DNA of 64,000 bases from positions 25,610-89,609 of the forward strand of contig NZ_KQ949099.1 of NCBI RefSeq assembly GCF_001514305.1, given 5' to 3'. This document shows, piece after piece, positions 50,849 through 57,920 of this stretch. Numbering within the stretch: position 1 is the first letter of the stretch; each line of letters opens with the position of its first letter. Origin of the DNA: Streptomyces dysideae (GTDB lineage: Bacteria > Actinomycetota > Actinomycetes > Streptomycetales > Streptomycetaceae). Under the pieces are notes generated by a model. That model saw only the letters and a list, made by a program, of their open reading frames with translations, searched no databases and was not told where the DNA came from. Both the position numbers and the translations under genes were made by a program.

Positions 50849-50877
50849 AACGTAAGTGCTTGCTGCGAACGCGTCAA
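50849..50877 (-). promoter_or_regulatory. Promoter of the pectate lyase gene
   Basis: Read on the - strand: TTGACG (50877-50872), 17-base spacer, TACGTT (50854-50849). Transcription would start near 50843, inside the LacI-type palindrome, and produce a leader of about 390 bases before the lyase ATG. Confidence 0.65.
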
Positions 50878-51038
50878 TAGACCTGTACTTGATCATTATT
50901 CACAAGTATGAACAGTCGACGTCACGAATCCACTGGGCGAACCCGACCTGGGTGACCAGCTTCGGGTGGCCCTGGCGGGTCCCGTCGGGGAAGGTGAGGC
51001 GTCGTGCGTGGCGGGGCCAGTCCGGAGCTGTCGAGGTC

Positions 51039-51166
51039 CGCCTCGTACCGGTCGGCGTCGTGGCGGCTATCGTGCCGAAGAACTTCCCGCGGGCACTTGC
51101 CACACTCCCGCGATGGCGGCCGGATGCGCCCTGGAGGCCAAGCCGTCGGAGACGGTGCTCGACGCT
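51039..51166 (+). pseudogene. Aldehyde dehydrogenase internal fragment
   Basis: RLVPVGVVAAIVPKNFPRAL in one frame, then AMAAGCALEAKPSETVLDA in the next, correspond to the P-GVV-I-PWN-P and AAGC...KPSE segments of NAD-dependent aldehyde dehydrogenases (about residues 140-190 of that family). One frameshift lies between them. Everything else of the gene is missing; the right end is cut by the MITE-like element. Confidence 0.75.
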
Positions 51167-51291
51167 TAGGGCCCTTCTGATGGATCTCCGCGGCGTCGCG
51201 GCGTCGCGGCGTTCGGCACGCACGCTCGCCGCACCGGAGCACGTACCGAACGCCGCTCGTTCTCCCACGGAGATCCATCAGAAGGGCCCTA
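51167..51291. mobile_element. 125-bp MITE-like element with 24-bp terminal inverted repeats
   Basis: Ends are perfect 24-bp inverted repeats (TAGGGCCCTTCTGATGGATC and on to 51190; complement at 51268-51291). Inside, GGCGTTCGGCACG and CGTACCGAACGCC continue the pairing, so the whole element folds into one long hairpin. No coding capacity. The outermost bases TA/TA may be a TA target duplication, as used by IS630-type transposases, making the true element 121 bases. It separates the aldehyde dehydrogenase fragment from a GNAT fragment. Confidence 0.82.
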
Positions 51292-51321
51292 CCTGCCGGC
51301 CGAGGCTGTCGAGGGCGCAGG

Positions 51322-51401
51322 TAGGGCGGTGGCGATGCCTTGGCGACGGTGGTCGGGGTGCACGGCCAGTCGGTAGGCGGAGCATCGCCATCCGACGAAG
51401 T
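51322..51401 (-). pseudogene. Third GNAT fragment
   Basis: Encodes FVGWRCSAYRLAVHPDHRRQ followed by GIATAL. The DNA is about 92% identical over 75 bases (6 differences by eye) to the intact GNAT gene around 47895-47980. Only this acetyl-CoA-loop segment survives. Confidence 0.85.
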
Positions 51402-52006
51402 CATGCCGTCGTGGCGTTGGCCGGGAGCGAGGTGCGTTCGTCGAGTTCCCCGGCCGTGATCGGCTCCAGCTGTCCTGTCGTACTGCCCGGCACCGAGCGG
51501 CCGCCGGTGAAGGCCGCGATGTCCGCGTGCTCGGCGGTCGGGCGCAGCATCCGGTCACCGTCGGCGCCGACGAGCAGAGGCACCCGCGTCGGCGGCTCCG
51601 TGGGCGTCGAGCAGCCGGCCCAACTCCTCGACCGTGCACCGGAGACGGTCCACGCGCTCGCCCGGCGAACCCCCGGGCAGACCCGCAGCGTCGTGCTCGG
51701 CCTGGACGTAGCCGGTGCCGAGCCCGAGTTCGAGGCGCCCGCCCGTCAGCGCGTCGGTCGTGGCGACCTCACGGGCGAGCAGAGCCGGGTTCCGGAAGCC
51801 GGCGTTGAGCACGAACGTGCCCAGGCGCGGCGGTTCGGTCGACCCGGCCCCGCTACCAGGGCCGGGAACGGCGCCGGCATGCCCAGATGGTCCGGGACGA
51901 GGATGACGTCGTAGCCGAGTTCCTCGGCCCGGCGGCACTTGGCCCGCCACTCGTCGGCGGGGGACGGGTTGACCAGACTGACTCCGAAGCGGAACGGACG
52001 CGGCAT
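51401..52006 (-). pseudogene. Frameshifted LLM-class F420-dependent oxidoreductase
   Basis: Start at ATG 52006: PRPFRFGVSLVNPSPADEWR, then AEELGYDVILVPDHLGMPAP. The next parts lie in other frames: LGTFVLNAGFRNPALLAREV, TTDALTGGRLELGLGTGYVQ, then VPLLVGADGDRMLRPTAEHA-like sequence read as PLLVGADGDRMLRPTAEHAD and GQLEPITAGELDERTSL. At least two frameshifts, and the C-terminal 70-80 residues are missing. Luciferase-like TIM-barrel enzyme family; not functional. Confidence 0.82.
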
Positions 52007-52052
52007 GAACTCTCCTCATCTGTACGGGACTTGAGCGCCTGCCGCGATTCCA

Positions 52053-54617
52053 TCACTCGTGCGCGATCGCCGCCAGGACGTTCATACGGGACGCCCGCAG
52101 CGCGGGCAGCAGTGCCGCCACGATGCCCACCACCGCCGAGCCGATCACCACCGCGACGATCGTGCCCCACGGGATCGCGAGCGCCGTCATGCCCTGCAAC
52201 GCCAGTACCTGCTGCGTGCACACGCCCCACACCAGGCCCAGCGCGAGGCCGAGCACCGCGCCGAACACCGCGATCACCACCGACTCCAGCCGGATCATCC
52301 GGCGCAGCTGACGGCGGGCGAGGCCGATGGCCCGGAGCAGGCCGATCTCCCGGGTGCGTTCGACGACGGACAGGGCGAGGGTGTTGACCACGCCGAGCAC
52401 CGCGATGACGATCGCGAGGCCGAGCAGGGCGTAGACGAGGTAGAGCAGTACGGCGATCTGGTCGTGGATCAGTTCCTTGTAGTCGGCCAGGTCCCGCACG
52501 TCGACCTGCGGATACGGGTCGAGCGACCGCTCCAGGTTCGCGCGCAGCTCGTCCGCGCCCGTGCCGGAGGCGGCGTTCACGTACAGCACGGAGTCCTGGC
52601 CGCCCGGCGCGAACTTCTCCAGCGTGGCCAGAGCGAAGTACAGGCCGCCCGTCGTGCCGAACCCCTCCGCGGACTCCTGGTCGGTGAGGGCGCCGACCTT
52701 CAGCTCGGTCGAGCGGCCGCCCTGGAACTCGACGGGGATCGTGCTGCCCAGCCGTACGCCGTGGTCCCGGGCGAAGTCCAGGTCCATGGCCATGCTGCCG
52801 TCCGCGAGCGCGGCCGCCGAGTCGCCTTGCGCGTACGTGATGTTGGCGACCTCGTCGAGCTGCGGGTCGTAGCCCGCCGCCGTCGACTGGACGCGGTCGC
52901 CGTCGGGGAGCCGTACCGCGACCGGCGTGAACCGCGACCGGACGACGAGCCCTGCGCCCTCCGTGTCGCGCACCTTGTCCGTGACCTCCCGCGGGAACGG
53001 CACGAAGTTGCTGTTCTGCACCACGAAGTCGGCGCCCAGCGTGTCGTCGATCTGCTGGTCGAAGGACTCGGTCATGGACGCGCTGGCCACCGACATCCCG
53101 CCGACCAGGGCGAGCCCGACCATCAGCGCGGCGGCCGTGGCCCCGGTACGGCGGGGATTGCGCAGGGCGTTGCGCTGGCTCATCCGCCCGATCGAGCCGA
53201 ACAGGGCGGGGAAGGCCCCGCCCAGGACGCGGATCACGGGGCGGACCAGGAGCGGGCCCGCGATCACGGTGGCGATGAGCGTCAGGACCACACCCAGGCC
53301 CAGCAGGGACGAAGCGGTCGCGGTCTTCGACGAGAGCACGCATCCCACGAGCGCGGCCACGCCCGCCGCCCCGACCACGCCGCCCACCAGCGCACGCACC
53401 CTCAGTGGCCGCCCGGTGCCCGCGATCTCCGCGTCCGCGAGCGCCGCCATCGGCGAGACGCCCGCAGCGCGCCGGGCCGGGAGGTACGCCGCGACGAAGG
53501 TCACCCCGAGGCCGACGCCGTACGCCGCGACGGGCGTCGCCCAGCCGACGACCATCTCGGAGGCCTTGATGTTCATGCCGAGCGCGTTCATCAGTTCGAT
53601 GAGCCCGGCGGCCAGCCCGATGCCGACGGCGAGGCCCAGCGTGGAGCCGACGAGGCCGAGCAGCACCGCCTCGGTGAGGACCGAGCGGCGGACCTGGCGC
53701 CGGTCGGCGCCCAGCGCGCGCAGCAGGCCCAGCTCGCGGGTGCGCTGGGCGATCAGCATCGAGAAGGTGTTGACGATGAGGAACACGCCCACCAGGACGG
53801 CGATACCGGCGAAGCCGAGCATGACGTACTTGATGACGTCGAGGAATCCGCCGAGCTGCTCGACGTCCGACTCGGCCTGCTCGTCGGCGGTCCGGATGTC
53901 GTGGTCCGTGCCGATCGCGGCTGCCACGCGCTCCTTCAGTTGCGCGTCGCTCACGCCCTCCTCGGCGTCGACGGAGATACTGCTGGCCGCCCGCGCGTCG
54001 CCCAGCAGCCTGCTCTGCGCGGCCGGGGGGTCGAGGAAGAGCAGGGCGGCGCCCGGGTTGGTGGTGGTGAACGTGACGATGCCGACGACCTCGACCTCGA
54101 ACGAGCCGGGCGGCGCGATGACCGTGAGGGTGTCCCCGACGCGTACGTCCTTGTTGTCGGCGGTCTCCGAGTCGAGCAGCGCCTCGCCGGGGCCGCGCGG
54201 GGCGTGGCCGGAGGTGAGCTCTACGGGGCTGCGCTCGGTCGGGTTCCAGGCGGTGCCGATCGTGGGGGCGCCGGTGGTCGGGCCCACGGACTCGTTCTCG
54301 TCGTCGGCGACCGTGATGTTGGCGACCTCGGCGTCCACGCGCGCGGCGGCCACCCCGTCGATCCGGGCCACCCGGTCGGCGAGCGAGGCCGGCAGGGTGG
54401 GCGTCATGCCGGAGGGCACCGCCTCGTCGAGGTTCTCCCGCGGGCTGACGGTGACGTCGGGCGCGGTCGAGGCGAACAGCCGGTCGAACGTGCGGCTGAG
54501 CGTGTCCGAGAAGATCAGACTGCCCGCGACGAACGCCACGGACAGGACGACGGCCAGCGCGGACAGCAGCAGCCGCCCCTTGTGCGCGAGGAAGCTGCGG
54601 AGGGTCGCCTTCAGCAC
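52053..54617 (-). CDS. FtsX/MacB-type ABC transporter permease
   Basis: 854 residues, eight to ten membrane segments. TM1 (GRLLLSALAVVLSVAFVAGS) is followed by a large MacB-like extracytoplasmic domain, then three FtsX segments (FAGIAVLVGVFLIVNTFSML; LTEAVLLGLVGSTLGLAVGI), a middle TM pair, a second extracytoplasmic domain and a last FtsX unit (LLGLAIVIAVLGVVNTLALS). Two FtsX cores in one chain is the standard for actinobacterial members. GTG 54617, 5 bases after the ATPase stop. Probably extrudes lipids, peptides or lipoproteins. Confidence 0.94.
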   Translation of the reverse strand: MLKATLRSFLAHKGRLLLSALAVVLSVAFVAGSLIFSDTLSRTFDRLFASTAPDVTVSPRENLDEAVPSGMTPTLPASLADRVARIDGVAAARVDAEVANITVADDENESVGPTTGAPTIGTAWNPTERSPVELTSGHAPRGPGEALLDSETADNKDVRVGDTLTVIAPPGSFEVEVVGIVTFTTTNPGAALLFLDPPAAQSRLLGDARAASSISVDAEEGVSDAQLKERVAAAIGTDHDIRTADEQAESDVEQLGGFLDVIKYVMLGFAGIAVLVGVFLIVNTFSMLIAQRTRELGLLRALGADRRQVRRSVLTEAVLLGLVGSTLGLAVGIGLAAGLIELMNALGMNIKASEMVVGWATPVAAYGVGLGVTFVAAYLPARRAAGVSPMAALADAEIAGTGRPLRVRALVGGVVGAAGVAALVGCVLSSKTATASSLLGLGVVLTLIATVIAGPLLVRPVIRVLGGAFPALFGSIGRMSQRNALRNPRRTGATAAALMVGLALVGGMSVASASMTESFDQQIDDTLGADFVVQNSNFVPFPREVTDKVRDTEGAGLVVRSRFTPVAVRLPDGDRVQSTAAGYDPQLDEVANITYAQGDSAAALADGSMAMDLDFARDHGVRLGSTIPVEFQGGRSTELKVGALTDQESAEGFGTTGGLYFALATLEKFAPGGQDSVLYVNAASGTGADELRANLERSLDPYPQVDVRDLADYKELIHDQIAVLLYLVYALLGLAIVIAVLGVVNTLALSVVERTREIGLLRAIGLARRQLRRMIRLESVVIAVFGAVLGLALGLVWGVCTQQVLALQGMTALAIPWGTIVAVVIGSAVVGIVAALLPALRASRMNVLAAIAHE

Positions 54618-54621
54618 GGCC

Positions 54622-55497
54622 TCAGTCCTTGTCGCGAGTGACGTCGGCCGTCGGAATCGCCCCGGGTGCGGGGCCGTCGCCTTCGAACTGGCTGCGGATC
54701 ACGTCGAAGCCGGGGGTCTGGGGGTTTCCCCCGGTAAAAAGACGCATGCGCTCCAGCACCGCCTCCGCCGTCGGCCGCTCCATCTCGTCGACGATCCGCC
54801 CGTCCCCGAGGAAGAGCACCAGGTCGGAGTGGGCGGCGGCGCCCGGGTCGTGGGTGACCATGACGACGGTCTGCCCGAGGTCGTCGACGGCGTTCCGCAG
54901 GAAGCTCAGGACCTCCAGACCGGCCCGCGAGTCGAGGTTGCCGGTCGGCTCGTCCGCGAAGATCAGCTCGGGCCGGGATGCCAGCGCCCGCGCGCAGGCG
55001 ACGCGCTGCTGCTGGCCGCCGGAGAGCTGCGCGGGCCGGTGCTTCAGGCGGTCCCGCAGCCCGAGCGTGTCGATGACCTGGTCCAGCCACTTCTCGTCGG
55101 GCTTCTTGCCCGCGATGTCCATGGGCAGGGTGATGTTCTCGGCCGCGTTCAGGGTCGGGATCAGGTTGAACGACTGGAACATGAACCCGATCCGGTCCCG
55201 CCGCAGCCGGGTCAGCTCGCGCTCCTTCAGCCCCGTGATCTCGGTGTCGCCGAGCCAGACCTGCCCGGCGGACACGTTGTCCAGGCCGGCCAGACAGTGC
55301 ATCAGCGTGGACTTCCCGGAGCCTGATGGCCCCATGACCGCGGTGAAACGGCCGCGCGTGATGTCCACGTCCACCGAGTCGAGGGCCAGCACGGTCGTCT
55401 CGCCCGAGCCGTACGCCTTGGTCAGACCGCGGGCGCGAGCCGCGATCCCGTCGGCCGACGCATGGCCGGGTGCGTGCTCCGCAGCAGGTGTGGACAA
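54622..55497 (-). CDS. MacB/LolD-type ABC transporter ATPase
   Basis: 291 residues from TTG 55497, chosen because CAGGAGGAGG lies immediately upstream; a GTG at 55524 has nothing similar. Walker A GPSGSGKSTLMHCLAG, Q-loop FMFQSFNLIPTLNAAENI, signature LSGGQQQRVACARALAS, Walker B LIFADEPTGNLDSR. A C-terminal tail of about 45 residues (TGGNPQTPGFDVIRSQFEGD) is common in Streptomyces members. First gene of the operon with the FtsX permease. Confidence 0.94.
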   Translation of the reverse strand: MSTPAAEHAPGHASADGIAARARGLTKAYGSGETTVLALDSVDVDITRGRFTAVMGPSGSGKSTLMHCLAGLDNVSAGQVWLGDTEITGLKERELTRLRRDRIGFMFQSFNLIPTLNAAENITLPMDIAGKKPDEKWLDQVIDTLGLRDRLKHRPAQLSGGQQQRVACARALASRPELIFADEPTGNLDSRAGLEVLSFLRNAVDDLGQTVVMVTHDPGAAAHSDLVLFLGDGRIVDEMERPTAEAVLERMRLFTGGNPQTPGFDVIRSQFEGDGPAPGAIPTADVTRDKD

Positions 55498-55692
55498 GGC
55501 CGCCTCCTCCTGGACAATCGCGACTCCCTCGTCTCGCCGAGGGTAGTGTGATCCGTCCCATATCTGGTATCCGCCATTGGTCCCGGTCCCTCTCCGTCCC
55601 AGGTAGGGCCCCTGGTATCGATGTAAGGGGCACATTCCACCCGAGGGGTGGCCCCCTTGCCGGTGCTAGCATCACGGCGCTAGCTTCTAGGT

Positions 55693-55968
55693 ATGGCGAA
55701 GACCCAGCTGAACGTGAGAGTGGACGAGGGAACGGCCCGAGCGGCCCGCGAACGCGCCCTGGCCCGTGGCATGAGCGTCAACCGCTACATCGAGGAGCTG
55801 GTCAGACAGGACACCGGGGAGGTCGGCCACACCTTCGTGGAGGCTGCCTCCGACTTCATGAAGCAGTACGAGTCAGTCTTCGTCGACGAGTTCGATGGGG
55901 GTCCCCCCGCTCGAGCGAAGTCGAGAGTGGGGGAGGATCGTGAAGGCACCCGCGAAGGTCGCCGCTAG
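55693..55968 (+). CDS. RHH-type antitoxin-like protein
   Basis: 91 residues. KTQLNVRVDEGTARAARERA and ARGMSVNRYIEELVRQDTGE form a ribbon-helix-helix DNA-binding unit typical of antitoxins. The C-terminal part normally binds the toxin (FVEAASDFMKQYESVFVDEF). After FDGG the sequence PPARAKSRVGEDREGTREGR is encoded by a palindromic repeat, not by family sequence. Four bases separate it from the Fic-like gene, with which it would form a toxin-antitoxin operon. Confidence 0.82.
   Translation: MAKTQLNVRVDEGTARAARERALARGMSVNRYIEELVRQDTGEVGHTFVEAASDFMKQYESVFVDEFDGGPPARAKSRVGEDREGTREGRR
55896..55936. repeat. Palindromic repeat inside the antitoxin-like gene
   Basis: CCCCCCGCTCGA-GCGAAG-TCGAGAGTGGGGG folds into a stem of about 12 pairs with a 6-base loop. 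This word (GGTCCCCCCGCTCGAGCG...) recurs in Streptomyces genomes as a dispersed palindrome from what I recall. Here it replaces codons near the end of the gene. Confidence 0.75.
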
Positions 55969-55971
55969 CCC

Positions 55972-56346
55972 TTGAGCAACCTCACGATCGACCTCGCCTG
56001 GCTGCTGATGCTCGCCGAACAGAAGACCCCGGGAGACCCCCGGGTCACCGACTGGGGAGCCCTGGTCGCCGCGGTCGCACGGCACGAGGCCGAGATATTC
56101 GACGTCCCCGTCTACGACAACCCGCACGCCCGCGCGGCAGCACTCCTCCAACTCCTCATCCACGTCCCCGCGCTGGAGCGCTCCAACGCCCTGTTCGCCT
56201 CCGCCGTCGCGTACGCCTACCTCGTCGCCAGCGGCATGAAGGTCGTCACCTCACCGGAGCAGGTCCGCGACCTGGCCCGCCTGGTGAAGAACGGAGACGC
56301 CTCGGTCGACGACATCGCGCGCGAACTGCGCCAGTGGAGCCTGTGA
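55972..56346 (+). CDS. Fic/Doc-like toxin component
   Basis: 124 residues from TTG 55972. TIDLAWLLMLAEQKTPGDPR start, ARAAALLQLLIHVPALERSN (Fic core) and ALFASAVAYAYLVASGMKVV match the short Doc-type Fic proteins that kill by AMPylating or phosphorylating targets. The canonical HxFx(D/E)(A/G)N(K/G)R loop is changed: HVPALERSNALF keeps the His but not the usual Asn-x-Arg order. So it may be inactive or a divergent subfamily. Encoded 4 bases after the RHH gene. Confidence 0.8.
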   Translation: MSNLTIDLAWLLMLAEQKTPGDPRVTDWGALVAAVARHEAEIFDVPVYDNPHARAAALLQLLIHVPALERSNALFASAVAYAYLVASGMKVVTSPEQVRDLARLVKNGDASVDDIARELRQWSL

Positions 56347-56347
56347 T

Positions 56348-57037
56348 TCAGCCGGTCCGCTCCGCCGGCCGCCATGCCGTGCCCAGTACGCAGTACGAGG
56401 TGGGCAGGACCGGCCCCTTCTCCGGCATCATCACCCGCCGGTGGGGGCCGAGTTCGAACCCGGCGTCCCGCAGCGCGGCGACCGCGTCCCGGGAGACATG
56501 ACAGCCGCCGTTCAGCGGCGGCCACACCGTCCGGTCGAGGGCCCGCTGGGTGAAGGTCATCGCGCGCCCGCCGCCCCGGCCGTGCTCGAAGAACCGCACC
56601 ACACCACCCGGCCGCAGTACCCGGCGTACCTCACCGAGCGCGCGCGGCACGTCCCGCACGCTGCACAGCACCAGCGACAGCACCACCGCGTCGAAGGCCT
56701 CGCTCTTGACCGGCAGCGCCTCCGCGGCGCCCGGCACCACGTCCACCGGCACCTCGGAGCGCAGAGCGGCCTCCACCGCCAACTGCCGCAGCAGACGCTC
56801 CGGTTCGATGGCGACGACCTCCGAGACCGTGCCCGGATAGTGGGCGAAGTTCAGGCCGTTTCCCGCGCCGATCTCCAGCACCCGCCCGGACAGCCCGGCG
56901 AGCAGCCGGTCGCGCACCCCGGCCATACCCAGCCGGGCCTCGGCGTTCACACTGATACGGGCGTAGAACCGGGCGAACAGCGGATGGTGCACGGGATCCC
57001 GCGACACCTTGCCGGAGCGGGCGGACCGTAGCGGCAT
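56348..57037 (-). CDS. Class I SAM-dependent methyltransferase
   Basis: 229 residues. SAM-binding motif I RVLEIGAGNGLNFAHYPGTV (about residues 52-70), motif II acidic VVAIEPERLLRQLAVEAALR, motif IV FDAVVLSLVLCSVRDVPRAL, motif V/VI RRVLRPGGVVRFFEHGRG. Methyltransf_11 type, similar to small-molecule or UbiE-like methylases. ATG 57037. Its stop sits 1 base from the convergent Fic gene's stop. Substrate unknown. Confidence 0.92.
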   Translation of the reverse strand: MPLRSARSGKVSRDPVHHPLFARFYARISVNAEARLGMAGVRDRLLAGLSGRVLEIGAGNGLNFAHYPGTVSEVVAIEPERLLRQLAVEAALRSEVPVDVVPGAAEALPVKSEAFDAVVLSLVLCSVRDVPRALGEVRRVLRPGGVVRFFEHGRGGGRAMTFTQRALDRTVWPPLNGGCHVSRDAVAALRDAGFELGPHRRVMMPEKGPVLPTSYCVLGTAWRPAERTG

Positions 57038-57118
57038 GGGGACCTCCTGGGCAGGGCGGGTCTACCCCGATTGTCCCCCGTACGGGCCGCGCGCACCCCC
57101 GCTGTAACCCGGGCGATG

Positions 57119-57805
57119 TCAGGCGATGAAGTCGCGCACCTGTTCGTACACGCCGTGGTCGTTGTTCATCTCGGTGTGCGAGATACAGCCGACCCCGACG
57201 TTCGTCGCGCCGCTGAGGATCGCGGTGGTGTCCGGGGTGAGCGAGTCGTCGCAGTTCGACCAGTAGCTGGCGTACGACACGCTGCCCGGGGTCTCGTCGC
57301 CCGAATTGAGGGACGTGAGGAAGGAGCTGCCGGTGTACATCTCCGCGCACGAGGTGTACAGCCACGAGCACCACGACGCGGTGGTCGTGCCGTGGTTCAC
57401 GCCGGCGGTCGAGACGAAGTCGTCCACGTACGCCGTCCCGCCGAGGTTCTTCAGGTAGTAGCGGGAGTTGAGCGCGCCCATGGAGTGGACGACCAGGTCG
57501 ACCTTCGAGGCGCCGGTCTGCGCCAGCACGTTCTTGATCTGGGTGGACAGCTGCTGGGCGGTGGTGACGTTCGACTTGGACCAGTCGTACGACCAGGCGT
57601 ACAACTGCGCGGACGTGTAGCCGTCGGCCTTGAAGTCCGCGATCCAGTCGTTCCAACTGCTGGCCGAGCTGCTCAGACCGTGCACGAAGACGACGGGGTT
57701 GCGGTCCGCGGCCTGGGCGGAGGTGGGGGAGAGGGAGAGAGACAGAAGGAGCGATGCGCCCACGGCCGAGACGGCCGTGGCGATACGACGCTTGTGGCGC
57801 TGCAT
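57119..57805 (-). CDS. Secreted lipase/esterase (alpha/beta hydrolase)
   Basis: 228 residues. Signal peptide 1-33 (RIATAVSAVGASLLLSLSLS, cut near AQA-AD). Oxyanion loop PVVFVHGLSSSASSW, nucleophile elbow LVVHSMGALNSRYYLKN (AHSxG-type, Ser near residue 105), and catalytic His probably in HTEMNNDHGVYEQVRDFI. Several Cys pairs (WCSWLYTSCAE; NCDD; GCIS) suggest disulfides, fitting secretion. ATG 57805 with GGAGG upstream. Divergent from a LuxR-type regulator, as in other Streptomyces lipase/activator pairs. Confidence 0.92.
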   Translation of the reverse strand: MQRHKRRIATAVSAVGASLLLSLSLSPTSAQAADRNPVVFVHGLSSSASSWNDWIADFKADGYTSAQLYAWSYDWSKSNVTTAQQLSTQIKNVLAQTGASKVDLVVHSMGALNSRYYLKNLGGTAYVDDFVSTAGVNHGTTTASWCSWLYTSCAEMYTGSSFLTSLNSGDETPGSVSYASYWSNCDDSLTPDTTAILSGATNVGVGCISHTEMNNDHGVYEQVRDFIA

Positions 57806-57920
57806 GGTGCCTCCTGAAACGTGTGGGGTCGCCAGGAGTGTCAGCCGGGGTCTACGCGCGCCGCATCGGCGAAATCGCCGGTCTTTACGGTTCAATTAAC
57901 TCGCCAGTAACGTCAAGGGC

